64,000 nt of DNA. Source: JACIWG01 sp049969935 (GTDB taxonomy: Archaea; Thermoproteota; Nitrososphaeria; JACIWG01). The stretch is from the NCBI GenBank assembly GCA_049969935.1, contig JBMFNX010000003.1:33656-97655 (forward strand), written 5' to 3'. The notes under the pieces were generated by a model, which saw nothing but the letters and a program-made list of their open reading frames with translations, made no database searches and was not told the origin of the DNA. Below are positions 54,455 to 63,881 of this stretch, in pieces (positions within the stretch are counted from its first letter, which is position 1; each line of letters starts with the position of its first letter). The translations under genes were made by a program, and so were the position numbers.

Positions 54455-55522
54455 TTAACCCCTATTAAGAATCTTTGGAACCAAATCTTCTATTATTGCA
54501 AGAGTCTTTTCAATATGATGTCTTTCTATTCCCCTATGTGTAACCATCCTAACTTTTGTGCCACTGAAGGGTAGACAGAGAACACCTTTACTTTTCAAGA
54601 GTTCAACGAAATTGTAGGCTGAAATATCTAGGCCGCTTACATTAAACATTACAATATTTGTTTGTACAGTAGAAAGATCTATTAATATTCCTTCAATCTT
54701 CGACAGCCCTTCTGCAAGCAAACGAGCGTTCCTGTGATCTTCTTCCAGCCTATCTATCATCTTTTCAAGTGCAATGATACCGGGTGCAGCGATAATACCA
54801 GCCTGTCTCATTCCACCACCCAACATTTTCCTAAACTTTCTAGCCCTTTCAATAAAATCATGGCTTCCTACAACAATTGAGCCAACAGGACAACTTAAAC
54901 CCTTAGAGAGACAGAACATTAGGTTATCAACATGCTTAGTAAAATTTTTTACATCAGTCTTTAATGCTACAGCAGCATTAAATATCCTTGCACCATCCAT
55001 ATACAATTTAAGACCATGAGCTTTAGCAACCTCATTTATCTCCTTAATCTGTTCTGGTCTTATAATTGTTCCACCAGCCCTATTATGTGTGTTCTCTATG
55101 CATACTAGTGTTGTTTCAGGATAGTGTATATCTTTAGGCCTTAAAGCTGCTTCAATATCTGATGGGTTCATGTAACCATTTTCACCTTTAACGAGAATAG
55201 GTAGAAGGCCTGCAATAAAAGATAGTCCACCAACCTCATAATAGTATATGTGTGATTCAGCCTCCAAAATTATGCTGTCACCACGCCTTGTATTACTTAG
55301 TAAGGATACAAGATTTGCTTGGGTACCACTTGTAACAAGGAGTGCAGCATCTTTGCCCATCTTTTCAGCAGCCATTTCCTCCAACCTTTTAACAGTAGGA
55401 TCTTCCTCGAAGACATCATCACCTAGCTTAGCATGCCTTATTGCCTCCAACATTTCATCAGTAGGTAAAGTTACAGTATCACTTCTTAAATCGATAAACT
55501 CTTGTGAGCTCAACGGCCTCAA
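54455..55522 (-). CDS. ltaE: low-specificity L-threonine aldolase
   Basis: A 355-residue fold-type I PLP enzyme that cleaves L-threonine and allo-threonine to glycine and acetaldehyde. Seen: FIDLRSDTVTLPTDEM at the start, LLVTSGTQANLVSLL, IENTHNRAGG, YMDGARIFNAAV, and the PLP lysine in CLSKGLSCPVGS near residue 208. It lies upstream of the two moeA genes with a 19-nt gap, probably in one transcript, though the pathways are unrelated. Confidence 0.93.
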   Translation of the reverse strand: MRPLSSQEFIDLRSDTVTLPTDEMLEAIRHAKLGDDVFEEDPTVKRLEEMAAEKMGKDAALLVTSGTQANLVSLLSNTRRGDSIILEAESHIYYYEVGGLSFIAGLLPILVKGENGYMNPSDIEAALRPKDIHYPETTLVCIENTHNRAGGTIIRPEQIKEINEVAKAHGLKLYMDGARIFNAAVALKTDVKNFTKHVDNLMFCLSKGLSCPVGSIVVGSHDFIERARKFRKMLGGGMRQAGIIAAPGIIALEKMIDRLEEDHRNARLLAEGLSKIEGILIDLSTVQTNIVMFNVSGLDISAYNFVELLKSKGVLCLPFSGTKVRMVTHRGIERHHIEKTLAIIEDLVPKILNRG

Positions 55523-55594
55523 CCATGTTCGATTTGTTTAGGGCAGTTAATTAACTTTATATTTTAAAAATTTTAGCCTTCTATTCCCAAATTT

Positions 55595-56107
55595 TTATAA
55601 TGCTATTGGAAGCTCCTTCGACATGTCTATTATCGCCTTACATGTTTTAAGCATCCAAGAAACTTCATCCTTGGAAACCATTTGGCCCACAATCATTCTC
55701 AATCTTATAAAGTTTGCATGCTGTACGTGGTCTATGAAAGACACTCTAACACCCTTTACTTGGACTATGTAGGACATGTCAACAATATTAAGGTCCTCTG
55801 GAGAAATGTTAAAATGTGAAAGCACTTTAATGAACACGTCCTTTATAGCATTATAACAGTATTGTACCACATTTTTGTATTCACCTCTTTCAAAAAAGTT
55901 TTGAGCCTGATTATAAAGTGACAGGGCATCACTCACGTCAATTGAAATAAAATATTCCCTTTCCTTAGAAGATGATGAAGTTTGAGGCTTTCCAGTTGAC
56001 AGTGAAAGAATTTTTTTCGCAATACTATATGTTACAATTACAGCTGACATAACACATACTACAATGACACTCCATACAAACAGGGCTAAAACATCTATTT
56101 GGAACAC
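55595..56107 (-). CDS. membrane-anchored helical protein of unknown function
   Basis: A 170-residue protein with one N-terminal membrane helix (about 8-33), a short Ser/Thr linker, and an all-helical C-terminal domain of about 115 residues (SLYNQAQNFFERGEYKNVVQ, CYNAIKDVFIKVLSHFNI). The helical domain resembles the four-helix HEPN/TPR-like regions found in DUF4129-type proteins, but I cannot assign it. The start is GTG at 56107. It sits between the MFS transporter and threonine aldolase genes on minus. Confidence 0.55.
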   Translation of the reverse strand: MFQIDVLALFVWSVIVVCVMSAVIVTYSIAKKILSLSTGKPQTSSSSKEREYFISIDVSDALSLYNQAQNFFERGEYKNVVQYCYNAIKDVFIKVLSHFNISPEDLNIVDMSYIVQVKGVRVSFIDHVQHANFIRLRMIVGQMVSKDEVSWMLKTCKAIIDMSKELPIAL

Positions 56108-56240
56108 AGTCAGCCAAAACGTTACCTATAAAGTTGCTTAAAAACTTTTTATAAGAGGTTGATAATGTGTCCAATGGCGTCGATGAAGAGTCAGGGTTAC
56201 TGAACACTTTTTATGATCTAAAGGCATTTGACCGAGACGC

Positions 56241-57587
56241 CTACTCTAATGGAGGAATCTTTGACCTTTTCCATATCACGGTATCCACTTCTCTAAAACT
56301 TTTCATAAAGTATAAGGCTATTGATAATGTTATAAACAACATAATGCTTCTAAAAATGAAAAGAAGCCTCAAACTTTGCAGGAGAGTTTCTTTGAGAAAA
56401 TTTCTAGAAAATTCTAGAACAAGACCACCTATAGGAGAACCTATTATCAGAGAAAAGTCTCTAACAATTCCATACGCACCATATCCTGTACCTCTCTCAT
56501 CTGATGGTACAGCGTCTCCTACAAGTGCAGTGAGCATTGGAGAAGAAATCATATTACAACACATCACAGTAGGTAAAATGATGTAGGCGTGAAACATATT
56601 TTGTATAAGAAGAAGTGTTGGAGATATTAAAGCTGCTATAAATACGCCGATTTCGAGGATAAGCCATTTACCATACCTGTCTCCTAACGAGCCTGCAATA
56701 TATTGTGCAATAAATCCGAGCACACCTCCGAATCCAATTATTATACCAATATCTAATTCGGTTCCATTAAGCACATCGGATATGAATATGGGAGTGTAAC
56801 CTTGTAGCAGTGAAAGTGAAGTTTGAAGTATAAATGCTGAAACTGCGAGATTTTTTAATGCAGGAAACTTTCTTAAAATTTGGAAGGTTTTTTGAAAATT
56901 GTTCTTGAAGCCTTCAACAATAGAAAACTGTTGAATAGATGGAGCGTCTTCCACCCTTATTGTTTCTTTTAGAAAAATTAGGGCGATAATGAATGCTGTA
57001 AAAGATAGCCCAGCACTAAATCCGAATGTGGCACTTAATCCAAACAAGTCAGCTATAACACCACCTAAAAATGGTCCAGCAAACCATCCAGCATTATATG
57101 CTATCTGTATTGTTGAAATAACTTTGCCCCTATGTTTTGGGTCACAAATATCCATGACCATTGCATCAGAGACAGGCCAAAGTGCACCAGAAAATAGGCC
57201 TTGGACGGCTCTTATTACAAGAATGTGCCAAGTTTGCGAGGCAAATATGTAAAGTAACGAGACAATACTGTAGCCTAGTAGTGAGATTACAATAAATGGC
57301 CTGCGCCCATACCTGTCAGAAAGTGTTCCAAATGGACCCTGTGATAGCACTCTAGTTATTGCAAAGGAGCTTATCGTTAAACCTATTTCTATTTCTGAAG
57401 CGTGAAGATAGTCGTACAATAGTATTGGTATTATTGGCAGTATCTGTCCAAAACCTAACATTGTGATTCCATTTGAGAAGACAAGTACACTTATTACAGG
57501 ATTTTTTAGGAAACTTAAACGTGAGAATGATGTCTTCTTGTCGGGCAAATAGTTCACTTCTAAAATTGTTCTCGCGCTATAGACCAA
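56241..57587 (-). CDS. MFS transporter
   Basis: A 448-residue protein with 12 predicted membrane helices. The loop 2-3 signature GTLSDRYGRRPFIV is near residues 81-94, its weaker copy SLGDRYGKWLILEIG lies in the second half, and AVQGLFSGALWPVSDAMVMDI is the helix 4-5 pattern of drug/H+ antiporters and related exporters. The substrate is unknown. The TTG at 57587 lies inside the end of the endonuclease IV gene; a TTG at about 57551 would remove the overlap. Confidence 0.9.
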   Translation of the reverse strand: MVYSARTILEVNYLPDKKTSFSRLSFLKNPVISVLVFSNGITMLGFGQILPIIPILLYDYLHASEIEIGLTISSFAITRVLSQGPFGTLSDRYGRRPFIVISLLGYSIVSLLYIFASQTWHILVIRAVQGLFSGALWPVSDAMVMDICDPKHRGKVISTIQIAYNAGWFAGPFLGGVIADLFGLSATFGFSAGLSFTAFIIALIFLKETIRVEDAPSIQQFSIVEGFKNNFQKTFQILRKFPALKNLAVSAFILQTSLSLLQGYTPIFISDVLNGTELDIGIIIGFGGVLGFIAQYIAGSLGDRYGKWLILEIGVFIAALISPTLLLIQNMFHAYIILPTVMCCNMISSPMLTALVGDAVPSDERGTGYGAYGIVRDFSLIIGSPIGGLVLEFSRNFLKETLLQSLRLLFIFRSIMLFITLSIALYFMKSFREVDTVIWKRSKIPPLE

Positions 57588-58408
57588 AGGATTTCAATAT
57601 CACGCATATAGTCTTTTTCGGAATCGTATGGGGTTTCGATAATTAGAGGCAGTTTTTGTATTTGCTTAAATGACATTAGAGCCTTAAATCCGTTTAAGCC
57701 AATCTGTCCCCTTCCAATATGCTCATGTCTGTCAAGGTGACTGTTTAAAGCACCCTTTGAATCGTTCACATGAATAACCTTTAACCTTTCGATGCCTATT
57801 ATCTTATCAAAATCTTTTAACAGATTTCCTACAGCATCACGTGTGCGTATATCGTATCCTGCTGCAAAGCCATGGCATGTGTCGAAGCAGACACCGACTC
57901 TTGACTTATCTTCTATCAAGTCCAAACATTTTCTTAAATGGTTAAATGTGTGCCCAACACTATTTTTTTGTCCAGCAGTGTTTTCGAGAAGCAGTACTGT
58001 GTTTCCTTCAGAAGATTTTAAGGCAATATTGCATGCGTTAGCAACTCTTCTTATACCCTCTTCCTCGCTTGTACCCATGTGGCTTCCTAAGTGTGTGACA
58101 AGATATTGTATCTTTAGAATGTGACATTTTGTAAGCTCTTCGGAAAGGATTTTCACAGACTTATCGTATATTTCCTTGTTGGGGGATGCGAGATTTGGAA
58201 GATATGGCATGTGCGCTATTGGAAAAAGGCCTGTTTCCTCAAATTTTTTATGAAAATTTAATATTTCCTTTTCATCCAACTTTTTTGAAGCCCAACCTCT
58301 TGGATTTCTTGTGAAAATTTGGAAGGCTGTACAGTTTAGGGCCTTTGCTCTATCAAAAGATTGGCTTATTTCACCAGCTATTGAAACGTGTGCTCCTATT
58401 AGCCACAT
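57560..58408 (-). CDS. nfo: endonuclease IV (AP endonuclease)
   Basis: A 282-residue TIM-barrel, three-zinc AP endonuclease for base excision repair. Seen: GAHVSIAGEISQSFDRA, FTRNPRGW, HMPYLPNLASP, LVTHLGSHMGTSEEEG, LLLENTAGQKNSVG, GVCFDTCHGFAAGYDI and HVNDSKGALNSHLDRHEHIG, together carrying the expected zinc ligands. ATG start; it is followed by the overlapping MFS gene. Confidence 0.96.
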   Translation of the reverse strand: MWLIGAHVSIAGEISQSFDRAKALNCTAFQIFTRNPRGWASKKLDEKEILNFHKKFEETGLFPIAHMPYLPNLASPNKEIYDKSVKILSEELTKCHILKIQYLVTHLGSHMGTSEEEGIRRVANACNIALKSSEGNTVLLLENTAGQKNSVGHTFNHLRKCLDLIEDKSRVGVCFDTCHGFAAGYDIRTRDAVGNLLKDFDKIIGIERLKVIHVNDSKGALNSHLDRHEHIGRGQIGLNGFKALMSFKQIQKLPLIIETPYDSEKDYMRDIEILWSIAREQF

Positions 58409-58444
58409 GATATGCTAATGAAATTTTGATAATATATAAAATTT

Positions 58445-59683
58445 TTATGGAAAATATCCTGCTGTTGTCATAGCCTCAACTACTCTACCTACACTGAGAA
58501 TCATTGCAGCGGTTCTCATGTCCACATCCCTTTCTTTAGCAATGTTGTACACTTGCAGAAACGCTTCCCTCATTTTATTGTCAAGCTTTTCATTAACTTC
58601 CTCCTCTTTCCAGTAAAGGTTTGTTAGATTTTGAACCCACTCGAAGTAGCTTACAAGTACTCCACCACCATTTGCTAGAATGTCTGGTACAACCATAATC
58701 TCTCTGTCAAATAGTATTTTGTCAGCCTCAGGTGTTGTCGGCCCATTCGCTCCTTCAACAACAATTTTTGCCTGAATATTTTTAGCATTATTTTTATGAA
58801 TCTGACCCTCTAAGGCTGCTGGAATTAATATGTCGCATGGGAGTTCTAAAAGTTCTTCGTTTGAAACATTTTTTGCACCTGGAAAGTTTATTACTGAACC
58901 AGTACGCTCCTTATGCTTTAAAACTTCAATCACATCCAATCCCCTTTCATTATATATTCCACCTTTAGAATCGCTTACCGCTATAACCTTTGCACCAAAT
59001 TCTTTAGCCAAAATAGCTGCATTAGCACCAACATTACCAAAACCTTGAACTACTACACCAAGACCCTCCATTTCCCTTTTAAATGCTTTAGCAGCTTCCT
59101 TAGCTGCCACAATAACACCTCTAGAGGTTGCTGTCGTCCTACCGGCTGAGCCTCCGAGAGAAATCGGTTTCCCAGTTACCACTGCCGGAACACGGTAGCC
59201 TACAAGTTGACTGTATGTGTCCATAATCCAGGCCATTGTCTGAGAATCTGTGTAAACGTCAGGTGCAGGTATGTCAGTGTATGGGCCTATTATTGGAGAA
59301 ATCATCATCGTATACTTTCTTGTAAGCCTTTCAAGCTCAGATTTAGACATTTCCTTAGGATTGCATGCAACACCTCCTTTAGCGCCACCGTAGGGTATGT
59401 TTAGTACCGCTGTCTTCCAAGTCATCCACATTGCAAGGGCGCGGACTTCGTTAATGTCGACTAGGGGATGATATCTTATACCACCTTTAAAGGGGCCTCT
59501 TGCATCATTGTGCTGCACACGATAGCCTGTAAAAACCTTTACATGACCATCATCCATTTTTACTGGAAAAGAAACCTGAAGCTCCCTTTTAGGCTTGCTT
59601 AAAATGTTTACAATCGAATCTTCGAGACCAAGATAGTTTGCAGCTGTACTAAGCTGCACTAGAGCCATTTCATATGCGTTCAT
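58445..59683 (-). CDS. gdhA: NAD(P)-dependent glutamate dehydrogenase
   Basis: A 412-residue enzyme linking 2-oxoglutarate/ammonia and glutamate. Seen: the substrate site GPFKGGIRYHPLVD, the catalytic-lysine block PYGGAKGGVACNP, the PDVYTDSQTMAWIMD stretch, the Rossmann motif VQGFGNVGANAA near 220, and VVEGANGPTTPEAD. A TATA-like ATATTTATAAAG on minus at about 59717-59728 lies about 35-45 nt upstream of the ATG. It also supplies glutamate for the ProB-ProA-ProC route encoded 15-20 kb away. Confidence 0.96.
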   Translation of the reverse strand: MNAYEMALVQLSTAANYLGLEDSIVNILSKPKRELQVSFPVKMDDGHVKVFTGYRVQHNDARGPFKGGIRYHPLVDINEVRALAMWMTWKTAVLNIPYGGAKGGVACNPKEMSKSELERLTRKYTMMISPIIGPYTDIPAPDVYTDSQTMAWIMDTYSQLVGYRVPAVVTGKPISLGGSAGRTTATSRGVIVAAKEAAKAFKREMEGLGVVVQGFGNVGANAAILAKEFGAKVIAVSDSKGGIYNERGLDVIEVLKHKERTGSVINFPGAKNVSNEELLELPCDILIPAALEGQIHKNNAKNIQAKIVVEGANGPTTPEADKILFDREIMVVPDILANGGGVLVSYFEWVQNLTNLYWKEEEVNEKLDNKMREAFLQVYNIAKERDVDMRTAAMILSVGRVVEAMTTAGYFP

Positions 59684-59759
59684 AAATTATCACAACCGAT
59701 ATTCGAGGAAAAAACTTTATAAATATTGCTAAAATTTTTGCTAGAAAGTTGAGAAACTT

Positions 59760-60422
59760 TTACAGTTCACTGACAAGCCTAGAAAGCTCTGAAAGAGAAT
59801 TTACCACGTAATCTGGACTATATTCTAGCAATCTTTCTATTGGATTATATCCTCCTGCTACAGCCACAAACTTTATACCTAAAGCCTTTGATGGAATAAG
59901 GTCTATTAAACCATCGCCTACAGAAAGACATTCACTTGCATCCAAGTTCAATAGAGCCAACATTTTCTTGAAACCGAAGGTTGAAGGTTTTAAAAACTGG
60001 ACATCTTCTCTCGATAGAACTATTTCGAAAAAATCCATTATACCAAATTTTTTTAAAGCTGTAAAGGTGGCTGCCTTACCACTGTTAGTTAAAAGTGTGA
60101 TCCGCTTACCTAACCTCTTCAATTCAATTAAAGCATCCTTTGCACCCTCTTTTAATGTAGTTTCTTGGACAGCCTTCTCTTCAAACCTATCAAGGATCCT
60201 GAAAACCTTTAACTTAATATTTTCAAAGGTTTCCTCGTCCACAAGATTTCTTACCTTTTCAAGCATCAAATGATATGGTTGGCTCACATCTAAACCCACT
60301 ATATTTGGTAACTCTCCCCTAATCATACCTATAACCTCATTTTTTGATGAATATACGTCAAGCTTAAACTCAATTAATGTTCCATCCAAGTCAAATATTA
60401 TTGCCTTAATCACATCTTTCAT
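59760..60422 (-). CDS. HAD-family phosphatase
   Basis: A 220-residue haloacid dehalogenase-type hydrolase: motif I IIFDLDGTLIEF at about 8-19, motif II LLTNSGKAA, motif III lysine in FLKPSTFGFKKML, and motif IV CLSVGDGLIDLIPSKALG. A helical cap (about 20-85) follows motif I, as in phosphoglycolate phosphatases and pyrophosphatases of this class. The substrate is not determined. It lies alone on minus between the glutamate dehydrogenase and the nuclease-like gene. Confidence 0.9.
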   Translation of the reverse strand: MKDVIKAIIFDLDGTLIEFKLDVYSSKNEVIGMIRGELPNIVGLDVSQPYHLMLEKVRNLVDEETFENIKLKVFRILDRFEEKAVQETTLKEGAKDALIELKRLGKRITLLTNSGKAATFTALKKFGIMDFFEIVLSREDVQFLKPSTFGFKKMLALLNLDASECLSVGDGLIDLIPSKALGIKFVAVAGGYNPIERLLEYSPDYVVNSLSELSRLVSEL

Positions 60423-60482
60423 CCTACAAGACCACCTAATAAACTAACTATATCTCCTTTTAATCTTCTTTTAAACAATATA

Positions 60483-61154
60483 TCAAATTTCTGCTAAAAC
60501 TTTTCCATCACAAAAATAAACTTTAAGGAATTCAGAAACACGGCCATCTATTTCAGTGACAAACGATTTAAACATTTCAATCGGAACAATAGGGACGCCT
60601 TCAATATAATTTACAGGTGACGGATACAGTACAACTATAACTGGGATAAGTTTCTTATCCCCTAAAAACTCTCTTTCATAAGATAAAATTGTTTTTGTAC
60701 GCTCAACCTGTTTTAAAACAGCGGACCTTAATTTAGAAAATGTAACGTTCTTTTGCCACTGCTTACAGTCTACAACAAGACCAAAATTTCTTTTCAATGC
60801 AAGAACGTCAACTTCTAACCTAGGCTTCTTTAACCTGAAATTTCTAAATGTCTTGTAACCATATTCTAAAAGAACCCTTTCAGTAAAATTTTCAAAATCC
60901 CGCCAACCAACAACCTTTAAAACATCATTCAAAGATGCACCAAGTTTGAGGGCTAATATGGAAGCGATAATAGAAGAATCATCCTCAAATCTTAGCACAC
61001 TATCACGTTCTGTCACGTAACCATTTTTAATTAGCGGGTCAAGGGCTTCTAAAACAGTCATTCTACTTAACTTAACAAGATTTAGAAGCTCATTTAGGTT
61101 TATGAACTTTTCTTTGAAAAAGGGTATTATTTTTAGAAGGATAAAATAGCTCAT
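60483..61154 (-). CDS. winged-helix plus PD-(D/E)XK nuclease-like protein
   Basis: A 223-residue two-domain protein. Residues 1-60 form a winged helix (LNELLNLVKLSRMTVLEALDPLIKNGYV). Residues 88-190 fit a Mrr-like restriction-endonuclease fold: helix FENFTERVLLEYGYK, then RLEVDVLALKRN (catalytic Asp/Glu region) and VVDCKQW, i.e. a D-x-K core with a glutamine after it. No methyltransferase or other restriction partner is near, so this is more likely a housekeeping archaeal nuclease or a Holliday-type relative than a restriction system. It begins 22 nt after the solute-binding protein gene. Confidence 0.75.
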   Translation of the reverse strand: MSYFILLKIIPFFKEKFINLNELLNLVKLSRMTVLEALDPLIKNGYVTERDSVLRFEDDSSIIASILALKLGASLNDVLKVVGWRDFENFTERVLLEYGYKTFRNFRLKKPRLEVDVLALKRNFGLVVDCKQWQKNVTFSKLRSAVLKQVERTKTILSYEREFLGDKKLIPVIVVLYPSPVNYIEGVPIVPIEMFKSFVTEIDGRVSEFLKVYFCDGKVLAEI

Positions 61155-61176
61155 TTTAAAAAAATAGAGGAGAAGG

Positions 61177-63759
61177 TTACGCCTTTTTCCTTCTCATCAA
61201 TACAACCGCTAAAACTACGACACCAATTACTAGGCCTACACCTATACCAATGTAAGCACTTCCAACTGCACTAGGCATTTCTGTGGTGAATGTTAGTGTT
61301 GGAGCTACTGTTGTAGTAACCGTTCCAGGTGAAGTTAGCGTAGGTGTTGTGATAGTGAGTGTGGGAACAGGTTTCATTACATCAAAGTACCTTTTTTCGG
61401 CTGACACGAAGGCGACTACATCACTGTACCCAGCTACTGTAATTTCGTACACACCCACGTTGAGAGATGAGGTGAAGTCGGCTGGAAGTTCAATGGTAAA
61501 CTTTGTCGGTGAAACAGCTGTACCAGAACCGGATTTAAGAATGGCGCCGGTTCTCGTGTCCCTTATAAGGTACTTAACACCCAAAGGTGTTGGTCCAGCA
61601 AGTTCCACATCAACTTTTGCAGCCTGCCCCTGCAATACAGTTGGTACACTAACGCTCTTAAATTCTGGCGTTTCAGGCTTACCGAAATACCATTTACCTG
61701 GACCAAATGGATAGGTTGGATCCCTGAAAGCTCTAATTTCAGCATATTGTGCAGCGGGATCATACTTGTATAGATAGAATGGCCCATCACTTATTACAAG
61801 ATGACCATACATGTTGAACCATTTGAGTGCAGAATCTATTCTTGCGGCAGCCTCATCTTTGCTTGCATAAGATTTTCCTGCTACCGTGAAAACGTTTGAT
61901 GGGAAGAAGCCTGAAGTTTTGAAGAATGAAAGTGATTCTGCAACCATTGAAGCATGATCTATAAGGACCATAGAAAGCCATTTAACGTTTCTTGCTCTTG
62001 ACGCTGCCTGGGAGTATGCTGCGGTCTTCTTGTTTAAGACTACATCATCCATTGCCGCGCCTACAATCCATGGATAATGAATCTGTGGTGGAGCGGCAAA
62101 TGATGCTATGTAGTTAGGGTCAAAGTGCCAATAGTCTATGTATACTTCTAGATTGTTTCCAACTATCCTAAAGCCTTTGAAAAGTGCGAACACATCCTTA
62201 TACTGTGAAGCTAAAGTGCCTTCAAGAGAAGCCTTATCTGGATTGTATACTAAATCAAACCAAGAGTATATACCCCAAAGGACGTCAGCCCAGGTTATTG
62301 TTGTTCCATCATGCCACTTCCCTCCAATGTACTTTGAAAAGTCGAAGGTTACGGCTGATGTGGCTTTTACACCGGAACCAACAAGTTTCCAACTTTTTGA
62401 TTGAGTATCCCATATGAATGCATCAGAGGGTACATCAAGTTTTCCATCCGGGCCAGCTGTTTTTACAGTATATTCTGTTCTGAATGGCATAGGTAGCCCA
62501 GAGAATGGATGATTCCAGACCAATGGATCATATACGTTTCTCCAAATGTCGACACTGTACACATCAGTGTGACCACCAAATGGGTTCCATACTGATGTGG
62601 CCGTATGTACCCAAAGATGTCCTATAGTTACGGTTGATTTTCCTGAAATATATGCTTCTCTTGTAGTTAGTGGAGACCTTAGACCGGTGCCTAAATCATT
62701 TGTTAGTCCTGAAACATAGGTTCTTGCAGGCTGTATGTCAAGTCTTGTGGCAGCCCAAATTCTTATAGACTCTTGAATAATCATTTCAGTGGCCTTTCTG
62801 TAAAGCTGGTTCCTTTCATCTTTGCTCTTAAATTGTCCATTGTAAATCTTTTGACCTAAATCATCTATTGTACTATTTTCGTAATTCCAGAAACTTGGTT
62901 CAGCCCAACCTGGCATCCAACCTAGCCAAGGTGCACCAAACTGGTTTATTGTTGAGTAGTCATATTTGTCGGGAGCACTTTTACCCCAACCTTCAGTATA
63001 AAGGTCCCATTCATGATCCTTGGGGTCAGTACCATAGATTATGTCTATGGCTTGTGCAAAGGGCATATACATTCTGTTTACTGTAAAACCTAATTTTTCA
63101 AGGTCTGATGCAAATGTGTCTCCAATCTCTCTTCTTTCATCTTCTATTCTTATGATGAAGTTAACTGATAGTGGTTGACCTTTGTAGGTCCATTTGCCAC
63201 CCACTTTTGTAGCACCAGCCTTTGTCAAAGCATCACTAATCATTTTGTCCGCCAACTCTAAATTGTAGCTAAATTCGTATTTTGCAATTACGTCAAATAC
63301 TGTTACATAGTCAGGATCATAGGATGAGAGGAATGTCACCATTGGGGCAGCAAATCCTTTATAGATTTCGTTTACAACATAGTCTCTGTTCATTATGTAG
63401 TTTAGTGCAAAACGAACTTCCTTTAATGATAGAGGATTTAGTCTTCCATCAGTGTATGGCGCAGGATTAAGTACTATATCAACTAATCCAGCTGGTGCAT
63501 AGTATAGGTCTACTCCTGGAACACCTCTTAAAGCTATAGCCTGAGATGGTCTTAGACCATAAATGTAGTAGTCGATGTCACCTGCCTTAAGAGCCTCTGG
63601 CACGACATCTAGTGGAACTCTTTTAAATATTATTGTATCCGAGGCTGGACCGGTTTTCGCCTGTGCAAATGATATTGGTATTGTTGTGAGAAAGGTTAGT
63701 GCGAATATTGTTAGAATGGCAATTGCAGATATTCTTTTTATCCAATATTGTTGGCTCAT
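61177..63759 (-). CDS. ABC transporter solute-binding protein, family 5 (oligopeptide type)
   Basis: An 860-residue exported protein. The N-terminus is a signal peptide (hydrophobic AIAILTIFALTFLTTIPISF, then AQA). A large SBP_bac_5-type body follows, recognised by LKEVRFALNYIMNRDYVV and the TFDFSKYIGGKWHDGTTIT block, with a C-terminal Ig-like part. Then comes a Thr/Pro-rich stalk (about 800-830), one membrane helix, and an RRKKA stop-transfer tail, so it is tethered to the outer face of the membrane. It is unusually long. No permease or ATPase genes lie beside it, so the partner transporter must be elsewhere or beyond the window. Confidence 0.93.
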   Translation of the reverse strand: MSQQYWIKRISAIAILTIFALTFLTTIPISFAQAKTGPASDTIIFKRVPLDVVPEALKAGDIDYYIYGLRPSQAIALRGVPGVDLYYAPAGLVDIVLNPAPYTDGRLNPLSLKEVRFALNYIMNRDYVVNEIYKGFAAPMVTFLSSYDPDYVTVFDVIAKYEFSYNLELADKMISDALTKAGATKVGGKWTYKGQPLSVNFIIRIEDERREIGDTFASDLEKLGFTVNRMYMPFAQAIDIIYGTDPKDHEWDLYTEGWGKSAPDKYDYSTINQFGAPWLGWMPGWAEPSFWNYENSTIDDLGQKIYNGQFKSKDERNQLYRKATEMIIQESIRIWAATRLDIQPARTYVSGLTNDLGTGLRSPLTTREAYISGKSTVTIGHLWVHTATSVWNPFGGHTDVYSVDIWRNVYDPLVWNHPFSGLPMPFRTEYTVKTAGPDGKLDVPSDAFIWDTQSKSWKLVGSGVKATSAVTFDFSKYIGGKWHDGTTITWADVLWGIYSWFDLVYNPDKASLEGTLASQYKDVFALFKGFRIVGNNLEVYIDYWHFDPNYIASFAAPPQIHYPWIVGAAMDDVVLNKKTAAYSQAASRARNVKWLSMVLIDHASMVAESLSFFKTSGFFPSNVFTVAGKSYASKDEAAARIDSALKWFNMYGHLVISDGPFYLYKYDPAAQYAEIRAFRDPTYPFGPGKWYFGKPETPEFKSVSVPTVLQGQAAKVDVELAGPTPLGVKYLIRDTRTGAILKSGSGTAVSPTKFTIELPADFTSSLNVGVYEITVAGYSDVVAFVSAEKRYFDVMKPVPTLTITTPTLTSPGTVTTTVAPTLTFTTEMPSAVGSAYIGIGVGLVIGVVVLAVVLMRRKKA

Positions 63760-63881
63760 GTTATCGATAAGGTGGATAACATGAATATTTAAGCTTATTG
63801 TTATTATTGGTGTGTTGAATAACTGGCTTGTTTGTCTATTGTTTTTATGTTTAATGTTTGGTTTTTGCTTATTTGGTTGAT

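Noticed and set aside
60483..61154. Restriction-modification system
   Set aside because: Only a nuclease-like gene is present; no methyltransferase or specificity gene lies within the window.
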